64,000 nucleotides of DNA from an uncultured Sutterella sp. (GTDB lineage: Bacteria > Pseudomonadota > Gammaproteobacteria > Burkholderiales > Burkholderiaceae_F). The stretch lies in assembly GCA_900542195.1 (NCBI GenBank), contig UQNA01000008.1, positions 4,295 to 68,294 on the forward strand. The letters run 5' to 3'. This document shows positions 32,546 to 41,185 of the stretch, in pieces (within the stretch, counting starts at the first letter, position 1; the number at the start of each line of letters is the position of its first letter). The notes under the pieces were generated by a model. The model was not told where the DNA came from. It searched no databases and worked only from the letters and a program-made list of their open reading frames with translations. A program made the position numbers and the translations under genes.

Positions 32546-33019
32546 AATGGATTATTTAGGGGCCGCGACTGGGTCGACCGCGATGGCTCTACCATCGCCA
32601 ACATGGCTTCTCTGGGCGCTGTTGTAGAAGGCGCAACGCTTGACGAATTGGCCAAGAAGACAGGTAAGGATCCCACCAAGCTTAAGGCTTCCGTTGATGA
32701 ATACAACAAAGTTGCAACCGGTAAAGTTGAAAAAGACAAATATGGCTTTGTTGCCAACAACAAGGACGACAAGCCTATGACCGAAGGTCCCTGGTATGCC
32801 GTTAAGAAAGTTCCTACAGTTCACCACACCATGGGCGGTCTAAAGATCAACACCCAGACTCAGGTTCTTGATGCGGCCGGAAAACCAATTCCAGGACTTT
32901 ACGCAGCCGGCGAAGTCACAGGCGGTATTCACGGAGCTAACCGTCTTGGTGGTAATGCCATTGCCGATATCTTCACTTCCGGAAGACAGGCAGGTAAAGT
33001 GGCAGCAACTGCACAATAG
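32546..33019 (+). pseudogene. 3' remnant of a flavocytochrome c flavoprotein gene
   Basis: About 157 codons matching only the C-terminal third of FAD-binding fumarate-reductase-like proteins. TLDELAKKTGKDPTKLKASVDEYN, then HHTMGGLKINTQTQV, GLYAAGEVTGGIHGANRLGGNAIADI and a final FTSGRQAGK. The N-terminal FAD-binding region, signal peptide and a ribosome site are missing, and the frame runs open into the antisense of the cytochrome gene. It aligns with residues 350-490 of the intact paralogue at 41259-42734. It is probably non-functional, left by deletion or inversion next to the tetraheme cytochrome gene. Confidence 0.85.
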
Positions 33020-33055
33020 AAGCGACACTTTAGATTTGATTTGAGTTAATTTGGC

Positions 33056-33082
33056 GCCCGAGAGAAATCTTGGGCTTTTTTT
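33056..33082 (+). terminator. Terminator after the flavoprotein remnant
   Basis: Eight-base-pair stem with one G-U pair and a GAAA loop (33056-33063 with 33068-33075), followed by seven T. Confidence 0.82.
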
Positions 33083-33393
33083 CATAGAAAACTCAGCCAA
33101 AATAGATCAATCAGATATATTGAAACACTCACGCCTTTGAGAAATAAATTTTCCGAGATTTCGCGGCTCGAACTCTTCTCAAATTTGCATCACAACTAGC
33201 GCCAATCGTTTTAAAAATTTCGCTTTCTTTTCGATGAGTTGCAAAAACATTATCTATGCCTGACTTTTACGGCGCAAATCCTTTGAGAAGACCGAACAAT
33301 CGGCGCTCACAGCCCAAATGGTAAAAAACCGTTTTAGATAAATGAGTTATAATAATAGTTTGTCTAAAGATATGTCGTTCATGGAGGAATTTA
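33083..33393. other. Non-coding gap before the DUF1801 gene
   Basis: About 310 bases without a gene. A TATAAT -10 box lies at 33348-33353, about 40 bases before the next start codon, with no good -35 match. A GGAGGAA ribosome site follows. Nothing else stands out. Confidence 0.5.
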
Positions 33394-34116
33394 ATGGAGC
33401 TCAAAGCCACGACTGTAGGAGGTTATCTTAGAGAATTACCTGCCGATCGGCGTGTTGCCATGGCTCGCGTCTGCAGTATGATTAGACGTTCGGCTAGAGG
33501 CGTCCGCGAAAGCATGAGATATGGGCTCGCTTTTTATGAACTTCATGGTCCTCTTTTCGCCCTTGAATCAACAGAAAAAACAATGACTCTTTTCATTGCT
33601 GAGCCTTCTGTTGTTGAAAACTATAAAGACAGTGTGAAGGGCGTTTTGGCTGACCGCAGTGCCATTTGTTTTGACGACCTTAACCGTATCCCTCTCGACA
33701 GCCTCGAAAAAATCGTCCGAGATTCCGTTGCTGCCAGAAGAGAGCGCGTAAAAACAACTCCGGCACCGACACAAAAAGAACTTCTTGAACTCTGGAAAAT
33801 CACGGAGGAAGAAGCTAAGGCACCTCCTCCCATTGTCCGCATTCCGATGGGCAAGGATGAAGAGGAAGTTCAACAGGAAGTTAAAGTCGAGGTTGAAGAG
33901 CCGGAAAAGCCTGTTGAAATTTTGAGAGCTCCGACTTTCAAGGACCCGGCTATGACCGCCAGCTCTCAGCCAAAAAATCCGGCTCTGAAAAAGGTTGCTG
34001 CTCCAGCAAAAAGTCCTATCCGCAGACGGGCTCCTAGAAAAACTGCTGCAGCCGAAGACACAACGGCAAAACCAAAGAGAACCAGAAGAACAAAAGCGAA
34101 ACCCGCTGAAGAATAA
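33394..34116 (+). CDS. DUF1801-domain protein with histone-H1-like basic tail
   Basis: A 240-residue protein in two parts. Residues 1-110 resemble DUF1801: VGGYLRELPADRRVAMARVCSMIRRSARGVRESMRYGLAFYE, then a TMTLFIAEP strand and DRSAICFDDLNRIPLDSLEKIV. Residues 150-185 are acidic (KDEEEVQQEVKVEVEEPEKP). Residues 195-240 are rich in Lys, Ala, Pro, Arg and Thr (ALKKVAAPAKSPIRRRAPRKTAA), like histone H1 or AlgP tails. DUF1801 has no proven biochemical role. The basic tail suggests binding of DNA or another polyanion. GGAGGAA precedes the ATG and a strong terminator follows, so it is a single-gene unit. Confidence 0.8.
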   Translation: MELKATTVGGYLRELPADRRVAMARVCSMIRRSARGVRESMRYGLAFYELHGPLFALESTEKTMTLFIAEPSVVENYKDSVKGVLADRSAICFDDLNRIPLDSLEKIVRDSVAARRERVKTTPAPTQKELLELWKITEEEAKAPPPIVRIPMGKDEEEVQQEVKVEVEEPEKPVEILRAPTFKDPAMTASSQPKNPALKKVAAPAKSPIRRRAPRKTAAAEDTTAKPKRTRRTKAKPAEE

Positions 34117-34141
34117 CAAGTTGCTAACTTTTTAGGCTTAT

Positions 34142-34190
34142 AACTCTCGATTTCCCAAGATAAGTTCGAACGGAAATCGAGAGTTTTTTA
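34142..34190 (+). terminator. Terminator of the DUF1801 gene
   Basis: Perfect 14-bp stem (34142-34155 with 34172-34185) followed by TTTTTT. Confidence 0.9.
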
Positions 34191-34287
34191 TTGTGTATAT
34201 TCTTTTCCTCATGGGACAATGGGATAGGTGTCCGTTGTACTATTCACGTCTCTTTTTCCACTTTTTTTAATTCGTTTGTATTTCACT

Positions 34288-34434
34288 ATGGACTCTCGAG
34301 AAAAGAAAAAACTCTGGAAGTGGCTCGTTGTCGCTGTGGCCTTGATTTTCTTTGCTTTTATGGCATTATTGCCCCTGCCTTGGGAGGAGGGCGATGATGT
34401 TCCGGCACCGAATCCAAATATCACAAGTCCATGA
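34288..34434 (+). CDS. Possible 48-residue single-span membrane peptide
   Basis: A short frame MDSREKKKLWKWLVVAVALI... with a basic N-terminus, one strongly hydrophobic helix (about residues 12-30) and an acidic, proline-rich end (EEGDDVPAPNP). Such an arrangement is typical of real small membrane proteins. No clear ribosome site precedes the ATG. It lies between a terminator and the cyd genes and could be co-expressed with them. I do not recognise it. Confidence 0.4.
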   Translation: MDSREKKKLWKWLVVAVALIFFAFMALLPLPWEEGDDVPAPNPNITSP

Positions 34435-34529
34435 TCCCATTCAGAACATTTTTTCCTATTACACTTATTGCAATAGGTAATATAACGAATTGAAATTCAT
34501 TGTTACATTGGAACCTGTTTTACCGCTTT

Positions 34530-34751
34530 ATGAAAAAAAACGATAAAAAGCTTATATGGGAGCTTTCTGCAGTCATCGGCTGCAAGCTTGCAATCATTGC
34601 CGCAATATGTTTTGTCTTCTTCGGACCTGATACCAAAACCGAGCAGACTCCTGAAGCCGTAAGCGCAGGTATTCTTTCCAGAAATACTTCTATTAACACT
34701 TCTTTAATTAATAACGAAAAAGGAGAGGGAATATGCTCTCAACAGAACTAG
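34530..34751 (+). CDS. cydP: Cytochrome bd-associated small membrane protein CydP
   Basis: A 73-residue protein with a charged N-terminus (MKKNDKKLIWELSAVIGCKLAI), one membrane span ending in VFFGPDTK, and a short periplasmic tail. This matches the CydP family (putative small subunit of cytochrome oxidase) found just upstream of cydA in many beta- and gammaproteobacteria. Its 3' end overlaps the cydA start by 19 bases, so translation is coupled. Assignment rests on shape and position. Confidence 0.7.
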   Translation: MKKNDKKLIWELSAVIGCKLAIIAAICFVFFGPDTKTEQTPEAVSAGILSRNTSINTSLINNEKGEGICSQQN

Positions 34752-36301
34752 TTGATCTGTCGCGTCTGCAGTTTGCGGCGACCGCGATGTATCACTATCT
34801 TTTTGTCCCACTAACCTTGGGTCTCTCGATGATTTTGGTAGCAATGGAAGCCTGCTACCTAAAGACCGGGAAACAAGTCTACAAAGACATGGTGAAATTC
34901 TGGGGCAAGTTATTTGGTATTAACTTCGCCTTGGGTGTCACAACCGGTATTACCATGGAGTTCCAATTCGGTACTAACTGGTCATACTATTCTCACTATG
35001 TAGGGGACATTTTCGGTGCTCCTCTTGCTATTGAAGGCTTAATGGCTTTCTTCTTAGAGTCCACTTTCATCGGCCTATTCTTCTTCGGATGGGATAAGGT
35101 TAAGAAAGGTACTCACTTCTTATGCACCATCCTCATGGCATTAGGCTCCAACCTTTCCGCCTTGTGGATTCTCGTTGCTAACGGCTGGATGCAGTACCCT
35201 GCCGGTGCCAGCTTCTCTTATCAGACAATGCGTATGGAAATGAATGACTTCTTCGCAGTCATTCTTAGCCCATGGGCTCAGACAAAGTTCTTCCATACCA
35301 TTACTGCCGGCTACGCTACCGGTGCTGCTTTCGTTTTGGCAATCTCCGCATGGTACTTGCTCAAAGGCCGTGACATTGACTTCGCAAAACGCAGCTTCCG
35401 TGTTGCTGCCTGCTTTGGCTTCTGTGCTTCATTGCTTGCCGCTTGGCAAGGTGACGAATCCGGCTATTTAGCAGCTCAAGACCAGCCTGCTAAGTTAGCC
35501 GCCATGGAAGGTATGTGGGAAACTGAACCTGCTCCGGCTGCAATGGCCTTAGTCGCTTTTGCTGATCCGGAAAAGCAAGAAAATACTTTTGAAATCAAAG
35601 TTCCTTATCTCGCCGGTATTCTTGCAACCCGCAGCTTCGATAAGACAGTTCCGGGCCTTAAAGAAATCATCGCGGAAAACAAGGCTAAGATTGCTAGCGG
35701 CGTAATCGCTGTCGGCGCTCTTGAGCAGCTCAGAAAAGATCCGAATAACGCTGAAGTCAAAGCTCTCTTTGAACAGCACAAGAAAGATCTTGGCTTCGGA
35801 CTCTTGACTAAGAAATATCAGAACGACCCCGCTAAGGTTACTGAAGCAGATATCCAAAAAGCTGCTAATGATTCCATCCCGTACTCTATCGACGCAATGT
35901 TCTATGCATTCCGTTTGATGGCTGGCGTCGGTGTTGCTTTGATTTTCATCTTCGGTCTCTCTCTTTGGTATGCATACAAGAGAGTTATTGATAAGAAGCA
36001 TTGGCTTCTTAAATTGGCCGTCATCTCCGTTCCATTACCCTGGCTTGCTTGCGAAGCAGGTTGGTTCGTTGCTGAATACGGCAGACAGCCATGGACAATT
36101 TGGGAAATTCTCCCGACCCACTTGTCAGTTTCTTCCTTGTCTGTGGGTTCAGTCTGGGGTTCATTAGCCAGCTTGGTTGTTCTTTACACCGGCTTGCTCA
36201 TTGTTGAAGCTTGGTTGATGATTCGTTTCGCTAAATTAGGTCCTAGCTCTTTGGGAACAGGCGCCTATCACCACGAACAAGCTGCCAAGGCTGCCAAGTA
36301 A
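34733..36301 (+). CDS. cydA: Cytochrome bd ubiquinol oxidase subunit I
   Basis: Quinol-oxidising, heme-binding core of cytochrome bd, a high-affinity oxygen reductase of the inner membrane. At 522 residues it has the same length as E. coli CydA. It shows the N-terminal heme-ligand region (ATAMYHYLFVPLTLG), WNYSHYVG-type sequences around FGTNWSYYSHYVG, a long Q-loop (about residues 250-390) and the GRQPW motif. The long Q-loop places it in the L-subfamily. The ATG follows AAAGGAGAGGG within cydP. In this anaerobic gene set it likely removes oxygen and protects respiration at low oxygen. Confidence 0.96.
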   Translation: MLSTELVDLSRLQFAATAMYHYLFVPLTLGLSMILVAMEACYLKTGKQVYKDMVKFWGKLFGINFALGVTTGITMEFQFGTNWSYYSHYVGDIFGAPLAIEGLMAFFLESTFIGLFFFGWDKVKKGTHFLCTILMALGSNLSALWILVANGWMQYPAGASFSYQTMRMEMNDFFAVILSPWAQTKFFHTITAGYATGAAFVLAISAWYLLKGRDIDFAKRSFRVAACFGFCASLLAAWQGDESGYLAAQDQPAKLAAMEGMWETEPAPAAMALVAFADPEKQENTFEIKVPYLAGILATRSFDKTVPGLKEIIAENKAKIASGVIAVGALEQLRKDPNNAEVKALFEQHKKDLGFGLLTKKYQNDPAKVTEADIQKAANDSIPYSIDAMFYAFRLMAGVGVALIFIFGLSLWYAYKRVIDKKHWLLKLAVISVPLPWLACEAGWFVAEYGRQPWTIWEILPTHLSVSSLSVGSVWGSLASLVVLYTGLLIVEAWLMIRFAKLGPSSLGTGAYHHEQAAKAAK

Positions 36302-36314
36302 GGAGGGTACATAA

Positions 36315-37454
36315 ATGTTAGATTATGAAGTACTAAAAGTTATATGGTGGTTGTTTATCGGGGTTCTCCTTGCCGGCTTCGCCATTATGGACGGTCAGGA
36401 CATGGGTATCGGTACCTTATTGCCGTTCCTCGGAAAAAACGATGATGAAAAACGCATCATGATTAATGCCGTAGCCCCTCACTGGGACGGCAACCAGGTT
36501 TGGTTCATTACCGGCGGCGGTGCTATTTTTGCTGCATGGCCGTTGATTTACGCAACATCTTTCTCCGGTTTCTACTGGGCAATGTTGTTGGTTCTCTTTG
36601 CTCTGTTCTTCAGACCGGTCGGTTTTGACTACAGAAGCAAAGTGGAAAACACCACTTGGAGAAGCACTTGGGACTGGTTGTTGTTCGTCGGCAGCGTTGT
36701 GCCTCCAATCGTTTGCGGTGTGGCTTTCGGCAACCTCCTTCAGGGCGTTCCATTCCACTTCGACGATAACCTGCGCAGCTTCTACACTGGTTCCTTCTGG
36801 GCTCTCCTCAATCCGTTTGCCCTTCTCTGCGGCATTGTCTCTATCTGCATCTTCATTTCTCAGGGTGCTAATTACCTTGTCTTGAGATCAGTAGGAGATT
36901 TGCAAAGTAAAGCTGCCAAGTGCTCTCAGATTGCAGGTTTCCTCTATGCAATCCTGTTCATCTTGGCAGGTATTTGGGTCTACTTCGGAATCAAGGGTTA
37001 TGTCATCACATCCGCCATTGATCCTGCAATGCTCCCGAATCCGCTCAACAAGACCGTTGAGATTCAAGACGGTGCCTGGTTTGCCAACTTTGCTAAGTAT
37101 CCTGTGCTCTGGATCCTTCCTGTTCTTGCTGTTGCAGGCGGTGTTCTCTCCTCCCTGTTTATCAGCGGCAAGAAAGCCGGCTGGGCCATCATCTGCTCTT
37201 CTTTAGCAATGATCGGTACAGTATTTACTCCGCTCGCAGCAATGTTCCCGTTCTTGATGCCGTCCTCAACAAACCTGGCTTCTTCTTTGACAGCCTGGGA
37301 CTGCACAAGCTCTCACACAACATTGTTCGTCATGTTCTGCGTTACTTTGATTTTCCTGCCGATTGTTCTTTTTTACACCGGCTGGGCTTACAAAGTATTG
37401 AGCGGCAAGCTTACACCGAAGGTTATCCAAGATAACTCTAAGAACTTGTACTAA
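36315..37454 (+). CDS. cydB: Cytochrome bd ubiquinol oxidase subunit II
   Basis: Second large membrane subunit of cytochrome bd, 379 residues. It opens with the family sequence LKVIWWLFIGVLLAGFAIMDGQDMGIG and has APHWDGNQVWFITGGGAIFAAWP, characteristic of CydB. It follows cydA by 13 bases with an AAGGAGG ribosome site. The end of the protein (FYTGWAYKVLSGK) matches the usual CydB terminus. Confidence 0.96.
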   Translation: MLDYEVLKVIWWLFIGVLLAGFAIMDGQDMGIGTLLPFLGKNDDEKRIMINAVAPHWDGNQVWFITGGGAIFAAWPLIYATSFSGFYWAMLLVLFALFFRPVGFDYRSKVENTTWRSTWDWLLFVGSVVPPIVCGVAFGNLLQGVPFHFDDNLRSFYTGSFWALLNPFALLCGIVSICIFISQGANYLVLRSVGDLQSKAAKCSQIAGFLYAILFILAGIWVYFGIKGYVITSAIDPAMLPNPLNKTVEIQDGAWFANFAKYPVLWILPVLAVAGGVLSSLFISGKKAGWAIICSSLAMIGTVFTPLAAMFPFLMPSSTNLASSLTAWDCTSSHTTLFVMFCVTLIFLPIVLFYTGWAYKVLSGKLTPKVIQDNSKNLY

Positions 37455-37463
37455 TTAAGGGAC

Positions 37464-37479
37464 GAGCCCTTCGGGGCTC
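37464..37479 (+). promoter_or_regulatory. UUCG-capped hairpin between cydB and cydX
   Basis: GAGCCC-TTCG-GGGCTC, a very stable RNA tetraloop hairpin without a T run, ending just before the cydX ribosome site GAAGGAG. It may stabilise the cydAB message or tune cydX translation. Confidence 0.5.
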
Positions 37480-37494
37480 TCGAAGGAGTAAATA

Positions 37495-37581
37495 ATGATC
37501 TACTTTTTATGGTTGGCTTGCTTAGTTCTCATGATCTGGGGCTCAGCAAACTTCGCAACAAAGATCGATAACGATAAATAA
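37495..37581 (+). CDS. cydX: Cytochrome bd small subunit CydX
   Basis: A 28-residue peptide MIYFLWLACLVLMIWGSANF... ending in ATKIDNDK, with one transmembrane helix. It begins 40 bases after cydB behind a strong GAAGGAG ribosome site. Length, the MxYFxW start, and position match CydX/CbdX, a small subunit that stabilises the heme sites of cytochrome bd. It is too short for most gene callers. Confidence 0.85.
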   Translation: MIYFLWLACLVLMIWGSANFATKIDNDK

Positions 37582-37591
37582 TTTGAAACGG

Positions 37592-37617
37592 GCCCGGTGC
37601 AAACCGGGCATTATTTT
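37592..37617 (+). terminator. Hairpin between cydX and ybgE-like gene
   Basis: GCCCGGT-GCAA-ACCGGGC (7-bp stem, GCAA loop) followed by ATTATTTTTC. It may be a partial terminator that lowers expression of the next gene. Confidence 0.65.
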
Positions 37618-37633
37618 TCTTTTTCAGATAAGA

Positions 37634-37900
37634 ATGAGAATACTTTCTTTTTTACTTGCATTAGCCATTGCCGGTACCATCATCGTATTTCCAAGAATCA
37701 TTTCAACGGATATGCACTCGGTTCCTCACGGCTGGTTGGTAGGCCTGATGTTAGGCATGAGCTTCTGCTTCGTCTACGGCGTTGGCTTCATTCCAAATAA
37801 CCGCATTCTAAGAGTGATTTTTTCTCCCCTGGTCGCCTGGCCTCTGGTAATTATCTGCGGAGGAGTTATCTTGGCTCAAAGTCCGATGAAGTTTTTCTAG
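37634..37900 (+). CDS. Cyd operon protein YbgE-like
   Basis: An 88-residue membrane protein with three hydrophobic segments. The order (N-terminal helix, HGWLVGLMLGMSFCFVYGVGF, then a basic turn NNRILRVIF, then a final helix) matches YbgE of cyd operons. Its function in the family is not established; an assembly or stability role for cytochrome bd has been proposed. The ATG at 37634 is preferred over a TTG at 37583, which lies in the terminator-like hairpin. The ribosome site is weak. Confidence 0.65.
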   Translation: MRILSFLLALAIAGTIIVFPRIISTDMHSVPHGWLVGLMLGMSFCFVYGVGFIPNNRILRVIFSPLVAWPLVIICGGVILAQSPMKFF

Positions 37901-37964
37901 ATACTCTGAACAAATTTCTGGCTGGAAAATCCTAAATCACTAGAATTCGAAAGCCCAATACACG

Positions 37965-38003
37965 ATGGCCGATTGGTAGTTAGTTCCAACCGGCCATTTT
38001 TTC
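37965..38003 (+). terminator. Terminator of the cyd operon
   Basis: ATGGCCG..TTGG pairs with CCAA..CGGCCAT with one mismatch, followed by TTTTTTC. Confidence 0.78.
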
Positions 38004-38036
38004 AATTCTTCGCGTATCTAAGTAAGTAACTGCTTA

Positions 38037-38495
38037 CTAGTATATTGGCATCGGCAACCCATCAGACAATCTCAACCAGCCGCGAATAATACGGTAGCAC
38101 ACCCAAATACCTAAGACAATAAAACCGATGAACCACACGGCTAATCCAACGAGGATGAAGGCTAAGAAGAAGCCGACGACCCAAACAAAGATAATCCACC
38201 AGAACGCATACCAGAACGTTCTAATCTGCCAAGTGAAGTGGCTGGCGAGGTACGTTCCTTGCACATCGCCTCTTTTAACGTAGTTAATGATGACGGCAAT
38301 AATGGACGGCCAACCGAATACGAATGCAGTGGCAATAGAAGCTCCGGAAAAAACTCCGAGCACGATGGAAAGGCCGTGCAGAAAATACACTATCTGCGTA
38401 ACGGTAACTAAATTGCGAGGAACCTGATTAACCGGAAAATTCGGCTGCTGCTGAAAGTCCGGCTGCTGTTGGTTCATCATTTGATAATCGGACAT
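38037..38495 (-). CDS. DUF4870 family membrane protein
   Basis: A 152-residue protein. The first 30 residues are rich in Gln, Pro and Asn (NQQQPDFQQQPNFP). Three or four membrane helices follow, with the DUF4870 pattern: VTQIVYFLHGLSIVLG, AVIINYVKRGDVQGTYLASHFTWQIRTFWYA, and a C-terminal WVCYRIIRGWLRLSDGLPMP. The YLxSHFxWQIRTFW segment is diagnostic of the family, whose role is unknown. It stands alone, with a GGAG ribosome site. Confidence 0.85.
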   Translation of the reverse strand: MSDYQMMNQQQPDFQQQPNFPVNQVPRNLVTVTQIVYFLHGLSIVLGVFSGASIATAFVFGWPSIIAVIINYVKRGDVQGTYLASHFTWQIRTFWYAFWWIIFVWVVGFFLAFILVGLAVWFIGFIVLGIWVCYRIIRGWLRLSDGLPMPIY

Positions 38496-38658
38496 GGCTT
38501 ACTCCATTAAATCCATTGTTTTATTTAACACTAAAAATATCACTTGCTTTCTTTTGATAGGTATTTTTAGGAACGTGATTTTATTTCTTTGGAGAAAAAT
38601 TGTCGGGACGGGCGCTTGTAAAAATATCCAATTTGTCTCTACGGAACCAAAACAAGGT

Positions 38659-39309
38659 TCATCTTAAAAACTGTTGAAAAAGTTCCGAAATGGAATCACT
38701 TTCTTCCTGAAGCTCCATGAAATCCAATAGGTCTGACCGGTTATGAAGATTCAGTTTTTTGTATAAAGACTGTCGATGTCCTTCGATAGTTCTCTCGCTT
38801 AGATTCAACCTTTCCCCAACTTCTCGGTTGCTGATATCGCTTAGAGCTAGAATGCTCAGGACCTCTTTTTCTCTCAAACTCAAATCCGATAGTGCCGCCT
38901 CCAACTCCGATTCGTTGGCCAATTTGAATTTGGAGAGAGCTTTAAGTTGTTTTACCTCGGTTAATCTTTTACATAATTTATCGATATCAACTGGCTTTTG
39001 GAAAAAATCGTAAGCTCCGTACTTCATGGTATGGACTGCCAAATCAACGGTAGCATAGGCAGTCATGAAAATAATAGGAAGACGCGCCCGTTCGTTAGAC
39101 AAGAACTCTTGGACTTCCAATCCGTCCATACCAGGCATTTGGATATCCAGAAGCAGGCATCCTCTCTCGTACAAAGGATCATTCTTCAAAAACTCCTTTG
39201 CTGAGGTATAAGTACGCGTAGTCCATCCTCGTCCTTCCAAAACGATCGATAAAGACATCAAAACATCTTCATCATCGTCAACAATTCTAATTACGAATGG
39301 CTTTGTCAC
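38659..39309 (-). CDS. TtrR/FixJ-type response regulator 1
   Basis: A 216-residue response regulator. The receiver domain (IRIVDDDEDV, LLLDIQMPGMDGLEV, MTAYATVD, FFQKPVD) has the acidic pair, the phosphorylatable Asp and the Lys in place. The LuxR/FixJ-type output domain follows (LSLREKEVLSILALSDISNREVGERLNLSERTIEGHRQSLYKKL). The GTG at 39309 is chosen because GGAAGA lies before it; a TTG at 39339 has no such site. Its start overlaps the end of the sensor kinase gene, so the pair is coupled. Confidence 0.88.
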   Translation of the reverse strand: MTKPFVIRIVDDDEDVLMSLSIVLEGRGWTTRTYTSAKEFLKNDPLYERGCLLLDIQMPGMDGLEVQEFLSNERARLPIIFMTAYATVDLAVHTMKYGAYDFFQKPVDIDKLCKRLTEVKQLKALSKFKLANESELEAALSDLSLREKEVLSILALSDISNREVGERLNLSERTIEGHRQSLYKKLNLHNRSDLLDFMELQEESDSISELFQQFLR

Positions 39310-41068
39310 TTTCTTCCGTGTTAAATACAAGAATTGCAATCATACCGCCGCCTTGTCTAGGCAGAAACTTAGTCTTTAACGCCTGCGCCTGCATAAGCAA
39401 AGAAACAATCGACATTCCCAGGCCCAATCCTTTTTCTTTGGTAGTCTTAAACGGCTGCCGCAGCGTCTCTATTTCTTCCGCCGATATTTCCCGGCCTTCG
39501 TTTTCAACTTTCAGTTCTACGGTACCTGCCTGAAAAGAAACAGAGATCTGGATAGGCACTTTTAACCTGCCCGACTTTTCCAGTTCATCATTGGCATTTT
39601 TCAATAAATTCAGCACAACCACTTCAAAGTCGAACGGATCAAAAAGAATTCTCGGAACCTCACCAGGATAAGTAAAGATTGGAGTGGCCGCAATGACCTT
39701 TGTATCGATTAAGTCATGAATAATCGTTTTTGTGGCCTCAACAACGTCCATATACTGCTTGTTGTTCTCTTTCCTTCTGACATAACTTCGGACTTTTTCT
39801 ACCAACGCGACTGATTTCGAAACGCTCTTATCTAATCTCTCGACAAGCTTATAGAGCTTGGACTGAGGATCCGTTTTCAAGATATCCTGAAGAGCCGTGG
39901 TGAGGTACCTAGAAGCTGCCAAAGGCTGAAGCAATTCATGAGTCGTAATGCTGGAAAGAACACCAACGGCACTGAGTTTTTGCATCTCTGCAAGTTTGAA
40001 GTTCAGACCCCGGACACGGTTCAGAAGTTTTTGCTGTTCATCCAGAGCAATCGCAAGCTCACGTGTTCTCTTTTGAACCAGGACCGTATTTCTCCAGTTA
40101 TGAAAAATTGAAAATACAAAGAGTGCTATGGCGAGAACGATAAAGAGTTTGTACTCGTCCCAGAATCGTTTAAGAGACCAGAATTTGAGGTGTTCATACG
40201 GGCCGGCCTTTACGTTTCTATAGACGGTATCGACACGAGAGTAGTCCGTTCCTAAAAACCATTGAGCACCATCTAAGTCCTTAGGTTTTAACGAAAGCAA
40301 CTCAACCGTTAGGTCTGTGGCTACTTCCGGATTGACCTCGCGGCCTGCAAAGAATGTCCAGCCCGGAACCGGCTTTGTGCTATGAAGGTATTTCAAGGCG
40401 TCATTGTTCTTCTGCTCGATAACGTCAAAATTGTCTGCAAGCGGATCTCCTCTTTTCTTTAAGCCTTCTAAAAGACCGGCTCTTACAAAAGCCGCATCTG
40501 CCCGGCCGGCTTCAACGCTTTCCAACAGACCTCTCATCGGGCGTCCTTGCTCTTTAATTTCACGGAAATAATCATCAGGATTTTTTCCTTGATCCACAAC
40601 TTCTGCTAAGACCAGCTGAGAGTTCAAAAACGCATTTTTATGAGTTACTGCAACAGTCTTATTCTTTAAGTCATCAAGTTTTTTTATTCCACTATGTTTC
40701 TTTACGAGAATTGCTCCAGCCTCTCCTTGGTTCGGATCGGGAGCATTCAATGTGGTCAGCGTGGCAAGCCTCCAGGCTCCTTTAAATTGCTTTTTATAAA
40801 AGTCGCCGGAAGAAGATACGAAGAAACATTTAGGACAATCTTCAAATTTCCTCTGAAGCTCATCAGTGTTGACGAAATGAGTTTGAAAAGAATAATTCCC
40901 AAAAGTTTTATCAACTTTCTCTATCGTTTTAGCAATGGCGGCATCCGCCTCGTTCGTGTGAGAAAAAGCCAAGCAATAGATATCGACTTTTTCCGCTGCG
41001 GCAGAAACTGCGATCCCTAAAGAAGAGACCAATGCACAGAGACAGGGGCGCACAAGCCAGTAATCCAT
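39287..41068 (-). CDS. TtrS-like sensor histidine kinase with periplasmic binding domain 1
   Basis: A 593-residue membrane kinase. After a signal/anchor, residues about 25-300 form a PhnD-like periplasmic ligand-binding domain, as in the tetrathionate sensor TtrS (GEAGAILVKKHSGIKKLDDLKNKTVAV). One membrane helix follows near residue 315 (LFIVLAIALFVFSIFHNW), then a HisKA-type dimerisation region with THELLQPL and an ATPase domain (NLLKNANDEL, KEKGLGLGMSIV). ATG 41068 follows GAGGT; the TTG at 41080 overlaps that site. It is divergent from the flavoprotein reductase at 41259, whose substrate it may sense (inference). Confidence 0.87.
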   Translation of the reverse strand: MDYWLVRPCLCALVSSLGIAVSAAAEKVDIYCLAFSHTNEADAAIAKTIEKVDKTFGNYSFQTHFVNTDELQRKFEDCPKCFFVSSSGDFYKKQFKGAWRLATLTTLNAPDPNQGEAGAILVKKHSGIKKLDDLKNKTVAVTHKNAFLNSQLVLAEVVDQGKNPDDYFREIKEQGRPMRGLLESVEAGRADAAFVRAGLLEGLKKRGDPLADNFDVIEQKNNDALKYLHSTKPVPGWTFFAGREVNPEVATDLTVELLSLKPKDLDGAQWFLGTDYSRVDTVYRNVKAGPYEHLKFWSLKRFWDEYKLFIVLAIALFVFSIFHNWRNTVLVQKRTRELAIALDEQQKLLNRVRGLNFKLAEMQKLSAVGVLSSITTHELLQPLAASRYLTTALQDILKTDPQSKLYKLVERLDKSVSKSVALVEKVRSYVRRKENNKQYMDVVEATKTIIHDLIDTKVIAATPIFTYPGEVPRILFDPFDFEVVVLNLLKNANDELEKSGRLKVPIQISVSFQAGTVELKVENEGREISAEEIETLRQPFKTTKEKGLGLGMSIVSLLMQAQALKTKFLPRQGGGMIAILVFNTEESDKAIRN

Positions 41069-41185
41069 ATCTGACCTCAATTACGAGTCAAGCAGAGAAA
41101 GTTTCCTGGAGAAGACCGAACAACTCAACCATTCAAGTCATTTTAACCGTCCTCCAGAAAGCACCACAGGAAGAACACATATCTT

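Noticed and set aside
32503..32772. Upstream extension of the tetraheme cytochrome frame
   Set aside because: The extension is the antisense of the flavoprotein remnant; the ATG at 32502 starts a proper signal peptide.
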